A stretch of DNA of 26,846 bases. Origin: Reyranella sp. GTDB taxonomy: Bacteria > Pseudomonadota > Alphaproteobacteria > Reyranellales > Reyranellaceae. Position numbers and translations under genes: made by a program. This document shows positions 7,663 through 20,832 of this stretch, piece by piece (position 1 is the stretch's first letter; each line of letters begins with the position of its first letter). The stretch covers positions 1 through 26,846 of the forward strand of contig JADHLS010000001.1 in the NCBI GenBank assembly GCA_016780605.1. The letters are read 5' to 3'. Under the pieces are notes generated by a model. It worked only from the letters and a program-made list of their open reading frames with translations, searched no databases and was not told the DNA's origin.

Positions 7663-7699
7663 GCCACCCGCCCGCACGCATCGACCTCAGGAGTAAGAT

Positions 7700-10387
<2,688 letters not shown>

Positions 10388-10399
10388 GACGAAACGGTC

Positions 10400-10957
10400 A
10401 TGGCGACGACGGGGTTGGTCAATCACTTCGTCGCCATGGCCGGCAACAATGCCTGGTCCAATCACCGGCTGCTGACCGCGTGCAAGGCGCTGACGCCGGG
10501 AGAGTTCGCCCAGCACCGCACGGGCTTCTTCCCGTCGTTGCGGGCGACGCTGAACCACATCCTGTGGGTCGACATCTATTACATCGACGCGCTGCACCGC
10601 GATCCAACGGTGCTGAAGCGCTATGACGACCCGCCGCCGGACTATCCCGACGCCCAGCAGCTCTACGACGCTCAGCGGCTGAGCGACCGCCGCCTGGTCG
10701 CCTTCTGCGAGCGCCAGACCGACGCGAGCCTGGCCGAAGGGCTGGTCCTGCCGAGGCCCAACCGCGCGCCGCCGCCGACATCGGTCGCCTCGATCCTGGA
10801 GCACCTCTTCCAGCACCAGATCCATCACCGCGGCCAGGCGCATGCCATGCTGAGCAGCACCACGGTGAAGCCGCCGCAGCTCGACGAGTTCTTCCTGGCC
10901 GGCGAAGAGCACCTGCGGCGCGATGAGCAGCGCCTGCTCGGGCTGCCGGAACGCTGA
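10400..10957 (+). CDS. DinB-family (DUF664-like) putative metal-dependent protein
   Basis: 185 aa with the four-helix DinB/YfiT-type plan. A first metal-ligand His lies in the LNHILWVD helix (His53), and a C-terminal HQIHHRGQ motif (His139, His142, His143) is typical of the family. Members include thiol-dependent transferases and proteins of unknown function. Despite the family name there is no sign of a DNA-damage role. It begins 12 bases after acnA and very likely shares its transcript. The next gene starts ten bases later. Confidence 0.85.
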   Translation: MATTGLVNHFVAMAGNNAWSNHRLLTACKALTPGEFAQHRTGFFPSLRATLNHILWVDIYYIDALHRDPTVLKRYDDPPPDYPDAQQLYDAQRLSDRRLVAFCERQTDASLAEGLVLPRPNRAPPPTSVASILEHLFQHQIHHRGQAHAMLSSTTVKPPQLDEFFLAGEEHLRRDEQRLLGLPER

Positions 10958-10967
10958 CAGCGTGCCG

Positions 10968-12089
10968 ATGCGGTCACGCCCGTCCTTCGCCGGCGCCGCC
11001 ATCGAGGTGAGCGACCTCGCGCGCTCGGTGGCCTTCCATCGCCTGTGGCTGCCCATGCTGGGCTTCCATCGCGTATGGGCCGGCAACGATCGCGTGATGT
11101 GGTCGCGCGGCTACGACCATTTCGTGATGCGCCAGGCCAAGGAGGGCATCTCCTACGGACCGGGCGCGCTGTGGCTCGCCGTCTCGGCCGAAAGCCGCGC
11201 CCAGGTCGACCAGGTATTCGCCGAGCTCAAGGAAGCGGGCGCGGAGATCCTGCAGCCGCCCAAGGAGCTCGACTACTTCGCGCCGGGCTACTACTCGGTC
11301 GCCTTTCGCGATCCCGACGGCGTGCCCATCGAGGTGGCGCATCGCTGGACCGAGCTGCCCGACGTTCCCGACGCCGAGCCGGTGCATGTGCCGGGCCACG
11401 GCGTCACCCTGGGCGGCTACTTCTTCAAGCCGCAGGCCGGCAACCCGCCTTATCCAGCGGTGATCCTGCTGCACGGCTTTGCCGGCCATGCCCACAACAT
11501 GGTGGGCCTGGCCCGCGCCTTCTCGGCCAACGGTTACGTCGCCCTCGCCCTGTCGCTGCGCGGCTGGCTGGGCTCGGAGGGCGAGAACGACCAGGGGCTG
11601 CGCCAGCCGCTCGACGTGCTGGCGGCGATCGACTGGCTGGCCAAGCGGCCCCTGGTCGACAAGGACCGCATCGCCCTGGTCGGCGCCTCGATGGGCGGTC
11701 AGGTGGCCCTGCTGGCCGCGGCGCACAAGCCGCCGATCCGCGCCGTCGCGTCGTTCTACGGCCCGACCGACCTGGCGCGCTGGTACGAAGCCAACCCCTA
11801 TGTGCGCGACTATCTCGACGATCTCTGTGGACCCGAGGGGCTGCCGGTGCGCTCGCCCATCCTGCGGGTGGCGCAGATCGACGCGCCGGTGCTGCTGGTC
11901 CATGGCGACCGCGACGAGAACGTGCCGGTCGCGCAGGTCGAGGCCATGGCCGAGGCGTTGAAAAGCCATGGCAAGGAGGTCGAGACCTTCATCGTGCCTG
12001 GCGGTACGCATTTCTTCACCGAGCAGCAGAACGCACAGACCCGGCGTAAGCTGTTCGACTTCCTGCGCCGCCATCTAAACCGGAGCTGA
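10968..12089 (+). CDS. Fusion protein: VOC (glyoxalase-like) domain plus dienelactone/peptidase-type alpha/beta hydrolase
   Basis: 373 aa from the ATG at 10968; a GTG two codons earlier is equally possible. Residues 1-125 form a VOC-like domain ending in FRDPDGVPIEVAHRW, with Glu122 in the usual metal-ligand place. At the first-ligand position the sequence has AIEVSDL instead of a His, so metal binding is uncertain. Residues 140-373 are a complete hydrolase: the oxyanion strand VILLHGFAG, nucleophile Ser241 in GASMGG, Asp314 or Asp316 in HGDRDENVP, and His348 in GGTHFF. The reading frame is continuous, with no sign of a frameshift joining two genes. One half may bind or isomerise a substrate that the other cleaves; the substrate is unknown. 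Confidence 0.8.
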   Translation: MRSRPSFAGAAIEVSDLARSVAFHRLWLPMLGFHRVWAGNDRVMWSRGYDHFVMRQAKEGISYGPGALWLAVSAESRAQVDQVFAELKEAGAEILQPPKELDYFAPGYYSVAFRDPDGVPIEVAHRWTELPDVPDAEPVHVPGHGVTLGGYFFKPQAGNPPYPAVILLHGFAGHAHNMVGLARAFSANGYVALALSLRGWLGSEGENDQGLRQPLDVLAAIDWLAKRPLVDKDRIALVGASMGGQVALLAAAHKPPIRAVASFYGPTDLARWYEANPYVRDYLDDLCGPEGLPVRSPILRVAQIDAPVLLVHGDRDENVPVAQVEAMAEALKSHGKEVETFIVPGGTHFFTEQQNAQTRRKLFDFLRRHLNRS

Positions 12090-12095
12090 CTTTTC

Positions 12096-12767
12096 ATGCG
12101 CGTGTCCGAAGCCATCAACTCCCGCCGCTCCATGCGCGTGTTCAAGCCCGATCCGGTGTCGAAGGCCGACATCGAATGGATCATCAGCACTGCGAGCCGC
12201 GCCGCCTCCAACGGCAACCTGCAGCCGTGGAAGCTCTACGTCACCCTGGGCGAGGCGCGTAAGCGCCTGTCGGCGGCGATCCTCAAGACGATGGACGAGG
12301 GCGATAACGGGCCGGGCGCCGAATACAACGTCTACCCCAAGGAATTCGCAGCGGTTTACGACGCGCGCCGCAAGCTGGTCGGCAAGCAGCTCTACACCCT
12401 GCTCGGCGTGCCGCGCGGCGACGCCGCCGGCATGCTGAAGCAGTTCCGCAAGAACTACGACTTCTTCGATGCGCCGGTCGGCATGATCCTCTGTGTCGAG
12501 CGCGGCATGGGCAACGGCCAGTGGATCGACTGCGGCATCTTCCTCGACCAGCTGATGCTGCTGGCGCGCGAGAAGGGATTACACACCTGCCCTCAGGCCG
12601 CCTTCAGCCGCTACCAGCATGTCGTGCGCCGCGAACTGAAAATTCCCGACGAGCAGATCGTGATCTGCGGCCTGGCGCTGGGCTACGCCGATGCCGACGC
12701 GGTGCCCAACAACCTGATCACCGAGCGCGCGCCGCTGCAGGATTTCACGACCTGGTTCACCGCATGA
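12096..12767 (+). CDS. Nitroreductase-family FMN oxidoreductase
   Basis: 223 aa with the nitroreductase fold. The N-terminal RRSMRVF motif (residues 10-16) binds the FMN phosphate. SNGNLQPWKLYV (39-50) is the conserved flavin-side segment, and a C-terminal VICGLALGYAD strand is typical. It would reduce a nitro, quinone or enone substrate with NAD(P)H in the cytoplasm; the true substrate is not readable. A GGAGCTGAC sequence precedes the ATG. Its stop codon overlaps the next gene's start codon (ATGA), so the two are translationally coupled. Confidence 0.9.
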   Translation: MRVSEAINSRRSMRVFKPDPVSKADIEWIISTASRAASNGNLQPWKLYVTLGEARKRLSAAILKTMDEGDNGPGAEYNVYPKEFAAVYDARRKLVGKQLYTLLGVPRGDAAGMLKQFRKNYDFFDAPVGMILCVERGMGNGQWIDCGIFLDQLMLLAREKGLHTCPQAAFSRYQHVVRRELKIPDEQIVICGLALGYADADAVPNNLITERAPLQDFTTWFTA

Positions 12768-13972
12768 CGCCAGGACGGCGGAACGGACGGCGGGACCTCG
12801 TCATCGCCGGCTGCTTCTGCGCCATCGTCGGGCTCTACGACGCGCTCTATCTCATTCTCGGCTGGTCGGGCGGCCCGCTGATCGGGCCCTCGCTCTATCC
12901 GCCGTTTCCCGACTTTCTCGTCTTCCATGCCGCCGCCCGCGCCTGGCTCGAGGGCAAGGCGGCGCTGATCTACGACATCGGCGCCTTCACGGCGTTCCAG
13001 AACGCGCTCCATGCCGGTCGCCTGCCAGAGGCGGTGCAGTTCCGGCCGTTCCTCTATCCACCGACGTGGTTGCTGTTGGTGCTGCCCTTCGGCGCCTTCG
13101 CGGTCGGCAAGGCCTATGGCTTGTTCATGGCCGTGACCGCGGGCATCGCCACCGCCCTCGAGGGCCGTCGCGATTGGTGGGGCTGGCTTGCCATTCTCGT
13201 GTCGCCCGCCGCGGTGTGGACGGCGATGGCCGGCCAGAACACGTTCCTCAGCCTTGGCCTGTTCTATGGCGGATTGCGGCTGGTCGAGCGCGCGCCGGCG
13301 CTGGCCGGGCTGCTGCTGGGCGCGCTGAGCTACAAGCCGCAGCTCTGGGTGCTGGTGCCGCTGGCCCTGGTCGCGGCGCGGCAATGGCGCGCCCTCGCCT
13401 GGACCATCGGCACGGCCATCGCGCTGGCGCTGCTGAGTGCCATCGTGCTTGGCGCGGAGATCTGGGCGGCGTTCATCGACGCCGCGCGCGCGGCAAGCTC
13501 GCCCACTGTCGTGAACGAGACGTTCGAGCGCGTCTACATGCAGATGACGACGCCGCTCGCCATGGCCCGCATCGTCGGCCTGCCACCCGCCGTCAGCAAC
13601 CTCCTGCAACTCGCGGCGTCCGTGCTGGCCATTGTCGCCGTGTGGTTCGCCTTCCGGCGCCACGCCGCGTCCAATGCACGCATCGCCGTTCTCGCCGCCG
13701 CGACGTTCCTGGTGTCGCCCTATGCGTTGAACTACGACCTGCTGCTGCTGATGCCGGCGGTCGTCGCGTTATTTCGCATGGGAGTGGCACAAGGCCTCTA
13801 TCCGTTGGAGCGCCTGATCCATCTCACGCTGTGGCTGCTGGCGCCTCTGGGCTGGAGCCTGAACCAGCTCGGCCTGCCGATGATGCCCCTGGTCATCCTG
13901 CTGTTCGGGGTGGTGGCGTGGCACAGAAGCCAGTCCAAAGTCGAATTGCCGGGACCGGCGATGGCGAGCTAA
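12764..13972 (+). CDS. Multi-pass membrane glycosyltransferase, GT87/DUF2029-like
   Basis: 402 aa with about eight to ten hydrophobic segments. The N-terminal loop [17 protein letters not shown] contains Asp50 in the position of the catalytic Asp of GT-C polyprenol-dependent transferases. It is followed by the ALIYD and LYPPTWLLL motifs and by SYKPQL, all of which I associate with DUF2029/GT87. Such enzymes transfer a sugar from a lipid-phosphate donor on the periplasmic side. The start codon overlaps the nitroreductase stop codon. No other sugar or polyprenol genes are nearby, so the acceptor is unknown. Confidence 0.8.
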   Translation: MTPGRRNGRRDLVIAGCFCAIVGLYDALYLILGWSGGPLIGPSLYPPFPDFLVFHAAARAWLEGKAALIYDIGAFTAFQNALHAGRLPEAVQFRPFLYPPTWLLLVLPFGAFAVGKAYGLFMAVTAGIATALEGRRDWWGWLAILVSPAAVWTAMAGQNTFLSLGLFYGGLRLVERAPALAGLLLGALSYKPQLWVLVPLALVAARQWRALAWTIGTAIALALLSAIVLGAEIWAAFIDAARAASSPTVVNETFERVYMQMTTPLAMARIVGLPPAVSNLLQLAASVLAIVAVWFAFRRHAASNARIAVLAAATFLVSPYALNYDLLLLMPAVVALFRMGVAQGLYPLERLIHLTLWLLAPLGWSLNQLGLPMMPLVILLFGVVAWHRSQSKVELPGPAMAS

Positions 13973-14012
13973 AAACGGCGGAAATCGCCGCACAAACGGG
14001 CGGGAGGAATCG

Positions 14013-15950
<1,938 letters not shown>

Positions 15951-15964
15951 ATGTAAGGAGTCCG

Positions 15965-17308
15965 ATGGCCAACCCGACGATCCAGCAACTCGCTGCAGAC
16001 CTGGCCGCCGGCCGCACCACCTCGCGCAAGCTCACCGAAGAGGCGCTCGAACGCATCGAAGATACCGACGGTGAAGGCAGCAGAGCCTTCATCAAGGTCT
16101 GGCGCGAGCAGGCCTCGGCCGCGGCCGACGCCAGCGACGGGTTGCGCCATGCCGGCCTGGTGCCGTCTCTGCTGGCGGGCATCCCGGTCTCGATCAAGAA
16201 CCTGTGCAACGTCGCCGAGGAGACGACGCTCGCCGGCTCCAAGGCGCTCGACGATGCGCCGCCGGCCGAGGAAGACGCGCCGGTCGTGGCGCGGCTGCGC
16301 GCGGCCGGCGCTGTGATCGTCGGCAGCACCAACATGAGCGAGTTCGCCTTCTCGGGCGTGGGCTTCAACCCGCATTACGGCACACCGGGCAATCCCTCCG
16401 ACCGCAAGCGCGTGCCCGGCGGCTCCTCGTCGGGTGCAGCCGTGTCGGTCGCCGATCGCATGGCTGTGGCGGCGCTCGGCACCGACACCGGCGGCTCGGT
16501 CCGCATCCCCGCTGCGGTCTGCGGCATCGTGGGCTTCAAGCCAACGGCGCGGCGCGTGCCGATCGACGGCGTGGTGCCGCTCTCGACCTCGCTCGACTCC
16601 ATCGGGCCGCTCGCCAATTCGGTCGAATGCTGCGCCATCGTCGATGCGGTGTTCGCCGGCGAGCCGGTCGCCATCCCCGCCTCTGCCCCGCTCGCCGGCC
16701 TGCGCTTCGCCGTGCCCATGCACTTCGTGATGGACGACCTCGAGCCCGTGGTCGCGACCGCCTTCGAGCGCGCCTTGAAGGCGCTGGCGGGCCTCGGCGT
16801 GAAGATCGAGAAGATCGACCTGCCGGAGCTGAACGAGCTCAACACCATCAACGCGCGCGGCACCTTCGCTGCCGCCGAGGCCTATGCCTGGCACCGCCAG
16901 CTGATCGAGCGCAGGGGGAAGGACTACGACCAGCTCGTCTACCCGCGCATCATGCGCGGCAAGGAGATGGGCGCCGCCGACTATATCGACCTTTTGGCCG
17001 CCCGCGCCGACCTGCAGAAGCGGGTGTCGGCGATCACGTCCAACTACGACGCCGTGGTCATGCCGACCTGCGCCATCGCCGCGCCGACCCTCGAGGAGGT
17101 CTCGACACCGGACGGGTTCACGAAGAAGAACATGCTGTTGCTGCGCAACACCACGGCCGGCAACTTCCTGGACCGCTGCGCCATCAGCCTGCCCTGCCAT
17201 GCAGCGGGCGAGCTGCCGGTCGGCTTCATGCTGATGGGCGAGGCGATGGCCGACAAGCGGCTACTGGCGATTGCCCGGTCGGTGGCACCGGTGGTGCGGG
17301 CGCACTGA
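15965..17308 (+). CDS. Amidase (amidase-signature family)
   Basis: 447 aa. The Ser-cisSer-Lys triad is visible: Lys78 in SIKNLCN, the cis-Ser in PGGSSSGAA (Ser154 by the 24-residue spacing) and nucleophile Ser178 in GTDTGGSVRIPAA. The enzyme would hydrolyse an amide to an acid and ammonia in the cytoplasm. It lacks partner subunits of the GatCAB type and has no C-terminal extension of the allophanate-hydrolase kind, so it is probably a stand-alone catabolic amidase. The ATG is preceded by AAGGAGT. Lying directly after acs, it could feed carboxylic acids to CoA ligation, but this is inference from position. Confidence 0.9.
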   Translation: MANPTIQQLAADLAAGRTTSRKLTEEALERIEDTDGEGSRAFIKVWREQASAAADASDGLRHAGLVPSLLAGIPVSIKNLCNVAEETTLAGSKALDDAPPAEEDAPVVARLRAAGAVIVGSTNMSEFAFSGVGFNPHYGTPGNPSDRKRVPGGSSSGAAVSVADRMAVAALGTDTGGSVRIPAAVCGIVGFKPTARRVPIDGVVPLSTSLDSIGPLANSVECCAIVDAVFAGEPVAIPASAPLAGLRFAVPMHFVMDDLEPVVATAFERALKALAGLGVKIEKIDLPELNELNTINARGTFAAAEAYAWHRQLIERRGKDYDQLVYPRIMRGKEMGAADYIDLLAARADLQKRVSAITSNYDAVVMPTCAIAAPTLEEVSTPDGFTKKNMLLLRNTTAGNFLDRCAISLPCHAAGELPVGFMLMGEAMADKRLLAIARSVAPVVRAH

Positions 17309-17522
17309 TCTTCCGGACCGCGAGCTTCCGGCCGGCTCGTACTCTTCGGAGCGCGGACCTCCAGGTCCGCTCATGAGTCTTTGCCGGGAGCGCGCCGCTA
17401 GCGACGGAGTAAACTCCGTCGTAAGTGGCGCATCATATATTGTTTCAGCACCGCACGAGCGGCACTGGAGTGCCGCGCTCCCAGCCATGAGCATGATGCG
17501 GACCTGGAGGCCCGCGCTCCCT
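17309..17522. repeat. Composite palindromic repeat: one element nested inside another
   Basis: The outer element has hairpins gcggacct-cc-aggtccgc (17353-17370) and gcggacct-gg-aggcccgc (17498-17515). Between them is a second element starting TTGCCGGGAGCG (from 17381), with its own left arm (17392-17431) and its right hairpin gcggcact-gg-agtgccgc (17459-17476). CATGAG stands on both sides of the inner copy (17372-17377 and 17486-17491), like a target duplication. The inner left arm has a 24-bp hairpin-forming insert in place of the CC tip. Another degenerate hairpin lies at about 17318-17342. The block fills the whole gap between the convergent amidase and flavin reductase genes. Confidence 0.85.
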
Positions 17523-18158
17523 TCACTGATACTTCGGGTCGTCCGGCCTTCGCATGCGCCAGACATTGTCGGTCGTGGTGTATTCGCTGTAGCCGAGCCG
17601 CGCGACCGGCCTGAAGGCGAGCGTGTCGATGCGGCCGTCCTTGATGATGCTGTCGTCGATATGCACGCCCACCACCTGGCCGAACACCACCGAGCCGCGC
17701 TTGGTCTCATGGCCCTTCTCGACCGGCAATTCGATGGTGCGCCAATAGCGGCACTCGAGCGCCACCGGCGATTCCTTCACGCGCGGCGGCTTCACCAGGG
17801 TGCTGGGCTCGGGCGTCAGGCCCGCGAGCTTCAATTCGTCGACGCCGAACTCGACCATGGTGGTCGTGACGTTCATCTGCTCCTTCAGGCTCTCGCTCAC
17901 CATGTTGACGACGAACTCGCCGGTCGATTCGGCATTCATGCGGCTGTGCTTGGTCGGCGTGCTGCCGTAGGTGCCGGTGATAGCGAAGCAGACGATGGGC
18001 GGGAATTCGCTCACGGCATTGTAGAAGCTGTAGGGCGCGAGGTTGACGCGGCCCTGGCGGTCGACGGTCGAGATCCAGCCGATCGGCCGCGGCACGACCA
18101 GCGACTTCAGCGGGTCCTGCGGCAGGCCGTGATCACGCTTGGCGGCATCGTAGAACAT
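17523..18158 (-). CDS. Flavin reductase-like FMN-binding protein
   Basis: 211 aa with the flavin reductase-like split-barrel. The N-terminal VVPRPIGWISTVDRQGRVNLAPYSFYNAVS is the FMN-binding signature, followed by PPIVCFAITG and a GEFVVNMVSE segment. Members reduce flavin for partner monooxygenases or act as flavoproteins of unknown role. No monooxygenase is adjacent. The ATG has GAGGAAA upstream. It starts 11 bases after the stop codon of the alarmone hydrolase-like gene, so the two form an operon. Confidence 0.9.
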   Translation of the reverse strand: MFYDAAKRDHGLPQDPLKSLVVPRPIGWISTVDRQGRVNLAPYSFYNAVSEFPPIVCFAITGTYGSTPTKHSRMNAESTGEFVVNMVSESLKEQMNVTTTMVEFGVDELKLAGLTPEPSTLVKPPRVKESPVALECRYWRTIELPVEKGHETKRGSVVFGQVVGVHIDDSIIKDGRIDTLAFRPVARLGYSEYTTTDNVWRMRRPDDPKYQ

Positions 18159-18169
18159 GGCGTTTCCTC

Positions 18170-18712
18170 TCAGCCGAACTGGCGGCTGGCCTCCTGATGG
18201 GCGGCGTCGAAGGCGGCCTCCAGCCGCGGGTTCAATCCGCGGCAGGAGCGTACGACATCATGCGCCCACACGACATAGTCGCTGAGCCTCTGCCGCGACC
18301 AGCCGGCTGGCGGACTGGCTACAAGACTGCGCAGATTGGACGTCTTGTCGGCAATCTTGAGCAGCTTGGCGCGCCGGGACTTGCCGGCGGTCTTCTCGAT
18401 CTGCAGGCGCTTGCGCTCCTCCTTGGGCAGCGACTTGTCGTCGGTCACCTCGGCCACCAGGCTGGCGACGTCGGGTCCGAAGCGCTCCTGCAGATCCTCA
18501 TAGGTGGCGTCGGTATCCTCCAGCGTGTCGTGCAGCAGGCCGCCCATGAGCAGCACGATGTCGTTGCCGTCGGTCGCCTCGGCGAGCAGCGCCGCCACCT
18601 CGGTAAGATGGTTGATATAGGGTTCTGCGCGCTCGCCCTTGCGGCGCTGGGCGATGTGCTGGCGGGCGGCGTAGTCGGCAGCCTGCGTCAGCCGAACAAG
18701 ATCGGTACTCAT
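18170..18712 (-). CDS. HD-domain small alarmone hydrolase-like protein (MESH1/SpoT-hydrolase type)
   Basis: 180 aa, a single HD domain without synthetase, TGS or ACT domains. Motifs follow the SpoT hydrolase order: RRKG (23-26), YINHLTEVA with His35, LLHDTLEDT with His61, Asp62, Glu65 and Asp66, the FGPDVASLVAEVTDDK helix, and KIADKTSNLRSL with Asp122. His35 is followed by Leu where most members have Pro. It probably hydrolyses (p)ppGpp, or NADPH as shown for animal MESH1, but this is inferred from motifs. The ATG at 18710-18712 has AGGAG upstream; the longer frame upstream is arginine-rich noise. It is the first gene of an operon with the flavin reductase-like gene and divergent from SCO1. 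Confidence 0.85.
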   Translation of the reverse strand: MSTDLVRLTQAADYAARQHIAQRRKGERAEPYINHLTEVAALLAEATDGNDIVLLMGGLLHDTLEDTDATYEDLQERFGPDVASLVAEVTDDKSLPKEERKRLQIEKTAGKSRRAKLLKIADKTSNLRSLVASPPAGWSRQRLSDYVVWAHDVVRSCRGLNPRLEAAFDAAHQEASRQFG

Positions 18713-18777
18713 CAACTCCTCTTGTGCGACCAGCCGTCCGGCTTGTCGAGCCACCCGACGCAGCCCATCTTCGCCCC

Positions 18778-19356
18778 ATGTCACGTACGATGAAGGCGCT
18801 GCTCGGCGTCTGGATCGCCGTCCTCGCCGGCGCCGCCGTGTGGATCGGCTGGGATGCATATCAAGGCGGCAAGCCCGCGATCGGCGGGCCCTTCGCCCTC
18901 ACCGACCAGGACGGCCGTACCGTCACGAGCGACAGCCTCAAGGGCAAGCCGACCCTGATCTATTTCGGCTTCACCTTCTGTCCCGATGTCTGCCCGACCT
19001 CGCTGCTGCTGATGGCCAACGCCATCGACAAGCTCGGTCCCGACGCTGCGAAGAAGGTGAACCTGGTATTCATCACCATCGATCCCGAGCGCGACACGCC
19101 CAAGCTCCTGAAGGGCTACGTCGAGAACTTCGGGCCAAGCTTCATCGGTCTCACGGGCACGCCGCAGCAGATCGCCGACGCCGCCCGCGCCTATCGCGTC
19201 TACTACCAGAAGGTGCCGGGCAAGGATGGCGGGCCTTACCTGATGGACCACTCCTCGATCGTCTATCTGCTCGACCGCAACGGCCGCTTTGGGACCCACT
19301 TCACGCACGAGGCCAAGGCCGAGCAGATTGCGGCGGCTGTGCAACGGCTGCTCTAG
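18778..19356 (+). CDS. SCO1/SenC-family copper chaperone
   Basis: 192 aa, anchored by one N-terminal transmembrane segment (about residues 7-24) with a periplasmic thioredoxin-like domain. The copper site is visible: FCPDVCP with Cys68 and Cys72, and His158 in LMDHSS. Members deliver copper to the CuA centre of cytochrome c oxidase or keep its thiols reduced. The ATG at 18778 gives a normal N terminus, but no clear ribosome binding site is visible; an ATG four codons later is possible. No oxidase genes are in the window. It is divergent from the alarmone hydrolase-like gene across 65 bp. Confidence 0.92.
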   Translation: MSRTMKALLGVWIAVLAGAAVWIGWDAYQGGKPAIGGPFALTDQDGRTVTSDSLKGKPTLIYFGFTFCPDVCPTSLLLMANAIDKLGPDAAKKVNLVFITIDPERDTPKLLKGYVENFGPSFIGLTGTPQQIADAARAYRVYYQKVPGKDGGPYLMDHSSIVYLLDRNGRFGTHFTHEAKAEQIAAAVQRLL

Positions 19357-19459
19357 CACCGCCAGGCGCCCGCAACTTCCCGTCGCCATCGACACACCGC
19401 GGGTGTAGAATATGCGCCGGGGTTAGGGGGCGTTTTTCGGTCACAAAAAAGGTGCGGTA

Positions 19460-19476
19460 GGAGGGCGCGGCCCTCC
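19460..19476. other. Hairpin in the SCO1-phaZ intergenic region
   Basis: ggagggc-gcg-gccctcc is a perfect 7-bp stem. It is not followed by a U-tract, so it is not a classical terminator. The surrounding 190-bp gap (19357-19546) also holds acacc-gcg-ggtgt (19394-19406), a run of six A's and an AT-rich stretch (about 19521-19540) before the phaZ ribosome binding site. A phaZ promoter is probably here, but I could not place -35 and -10 boxes with confidence. Confidence 0.4.
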
Positions 19477-19546
19477 CCATATCTGGCGCGTTAACCCGCG
19501 TGGTACCTGCCCTCGGGTACATGTAATTAAATAAAGGAAAATCAAC

Positions 19547-20782
19547 GTGTTAGCGTCCTCTTGGATGTACCAGGCGTATGAGTTCCAGCGTCACCTCGCC
19601 AGCCCGGTCCGCCTTTGGGCGAACACGCTCGAGCAGGTCTACTCAAGCCCGTACAACCCGCTGACCGACACCTGGTTCGGCAAGTCCGTCGCCGCCGGCG
19701 CCGAGATCATGGCGCGGCTCACCCAGAACTACGGCAAGCCTGCCTTCGGGCTGGCGACCACGCAGATCGACAACGAGCTGGTCGCGGTCAACGAAGAGAT
19801 CCTGCTGCGCAAGCCGTTCTGCCAGCTCCTGCACTTCCATCGTGACACGACACGGCGCGATCCCAAGGTGCTGGTGGTGGCGCCGATGAGCGGCCACTTC
19901 GCCACCCTGCTGCGTGGCACGGTGGAGGCGCTGCTGCCCGAGCACGACGTGCACATCACCGACTGGGCCGACGCGCGCGAGGTGCCGCTCGCCCAGGGCA
20001 ACTTCGATCTCGACGACTACGTCGACTACGTCATGGAGTTCTGCCGCTACCTCGGGCCCGACGTGCATGTGATCGCGGTCTGCCAGCCGTCGGTGCCGGT
20101 AATGGCCGCGGCCGCGCTGATGGCGGCCGACAAGGATCCGCGTCAGCCCAAGTCCATCACCCTGATGGGCGGCCCGATCGACACGCGCGTCAGCCCGACC
20201 ACGCCCAATGATCTCGCAATGCGCAACTCGATGATGTGGTTCCGCCAGAACGTGATCTCGACGGTGCCCTTCAACTACACGGGCGCGATGCGGCGGGTCT
20301 ATCCGGGCTTCCTGCAGCTCACCTCCTTCATCAGCATGAATCTCGACCGGCACATCAACGCCCACATGCGCCAGTTCGAGCATCTCATCAAAGGCGACGA
20401 CGATTCGGCCGACAGCCACCGCGCCTTCTATGACGAGTATCTCGCGGTGATGGATCTCACCGCCGAGTTCTATCTGCAGACCATCGAGGTCGTGTTCAAG
20501 GAACACCAGCTGCCGCGCGGCGAGTGGGTGAGCCGCGGCCGCAAGATCGATCCCGCCGCCATCGAAACCGCGCTGATGACGGTGGAAGGCGAGCTCGACG
20601 ACATCTCTGGCGTCGGCCAGACCAAGGCCGCGCACGCACTGACGCCCAACATCCCCGGCGCGCGTCACGTGCACTGGGAGCAGCCGCGGGTCGGCCATTA
20701 CGGCATCTTCAACGGCCGCAAGTGGCGCGAGCAGATTATGCCGCGCGTCCGCGACTTCATCCGCGACAACGACGCCCTATAG
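19547..20782 (+). CDS. phaZ: Intracellular polyhydroxyalkanoate (PHB) depolymerase
   Basis: 411 aa, typical of the PhaZ1-type intracellular depolymerases that mobilise amorphous PHB granules. The nucleophile elbow is AVCQPSVPV with Cys179 in place of Ser, as is usual in this family. The acid is in GELDDISG (Asp351 or Asp352) and the His is in VGHYGIF (His384). There is no signal peptide, as expected for a cytoplasmic granule enzyme. The GTG at 19547 is chosen because AAAGGA lies at proper spacing; an ATG six codons later, at MYQAYEF, is the alternative. No PHB synthase or phasin gene is in the window. Confidence 0.93.
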   Translation: MLASSWMYQAYEFQRHLASPVRLWANTLEQVYSSPYNPLTDTWFGKSVAAGAEIMARLTQNYGKPAFGLATTQIDNELVAVNEEILLRKPFCQLLHFHRDTTRRDPKVLVVAPMSGHFATLLRGTVEALLPEHDVHITDWADAREVPLAQGNFDLDDYVDYVMEFCRYLGPDVHVIAVCQPSVPVMAAAALMAADKDPRQPKSITLMGGPIDTRVSPTTPNDLAMRNSMMWFRQNVISTVPFNYTGAMRRVYPGFLQLTSFISMNLDRHINAHMRQFEHLIKGDDDSADSHRAFYDEYLAVMDLTAEFYLQTIEVVFKEHQLPRGEWVSRGRKIDPAAIETALMTVEGELDDISGVGQTKAAHALTPNIPGARHVHWEQPRVGHYGIFNGRKWREQIMPRVRDFIRDNDAL

Positions 20783-20832
20783 CCGGCGGCGACGGCGGCA
20801 ACCCTGCCGCCGGGCGGGACGTTTTCCTGCCC

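Noticed and set aside
10400..10957. DNA-damage response gene, from the DinB name
   Set aside because: The family name is historical. The sequence shows a metal-binding four-helix protein, not the DinB polymerase, and no LexA-like site was seen upstream.
19357..19546. Riboswitch or small RNA before phaZ
   Set aside because: Three small hairpins and a poly-A run are visible, but I recognise no known riboswitch core; the region is left as an unassigned leader or promoter.
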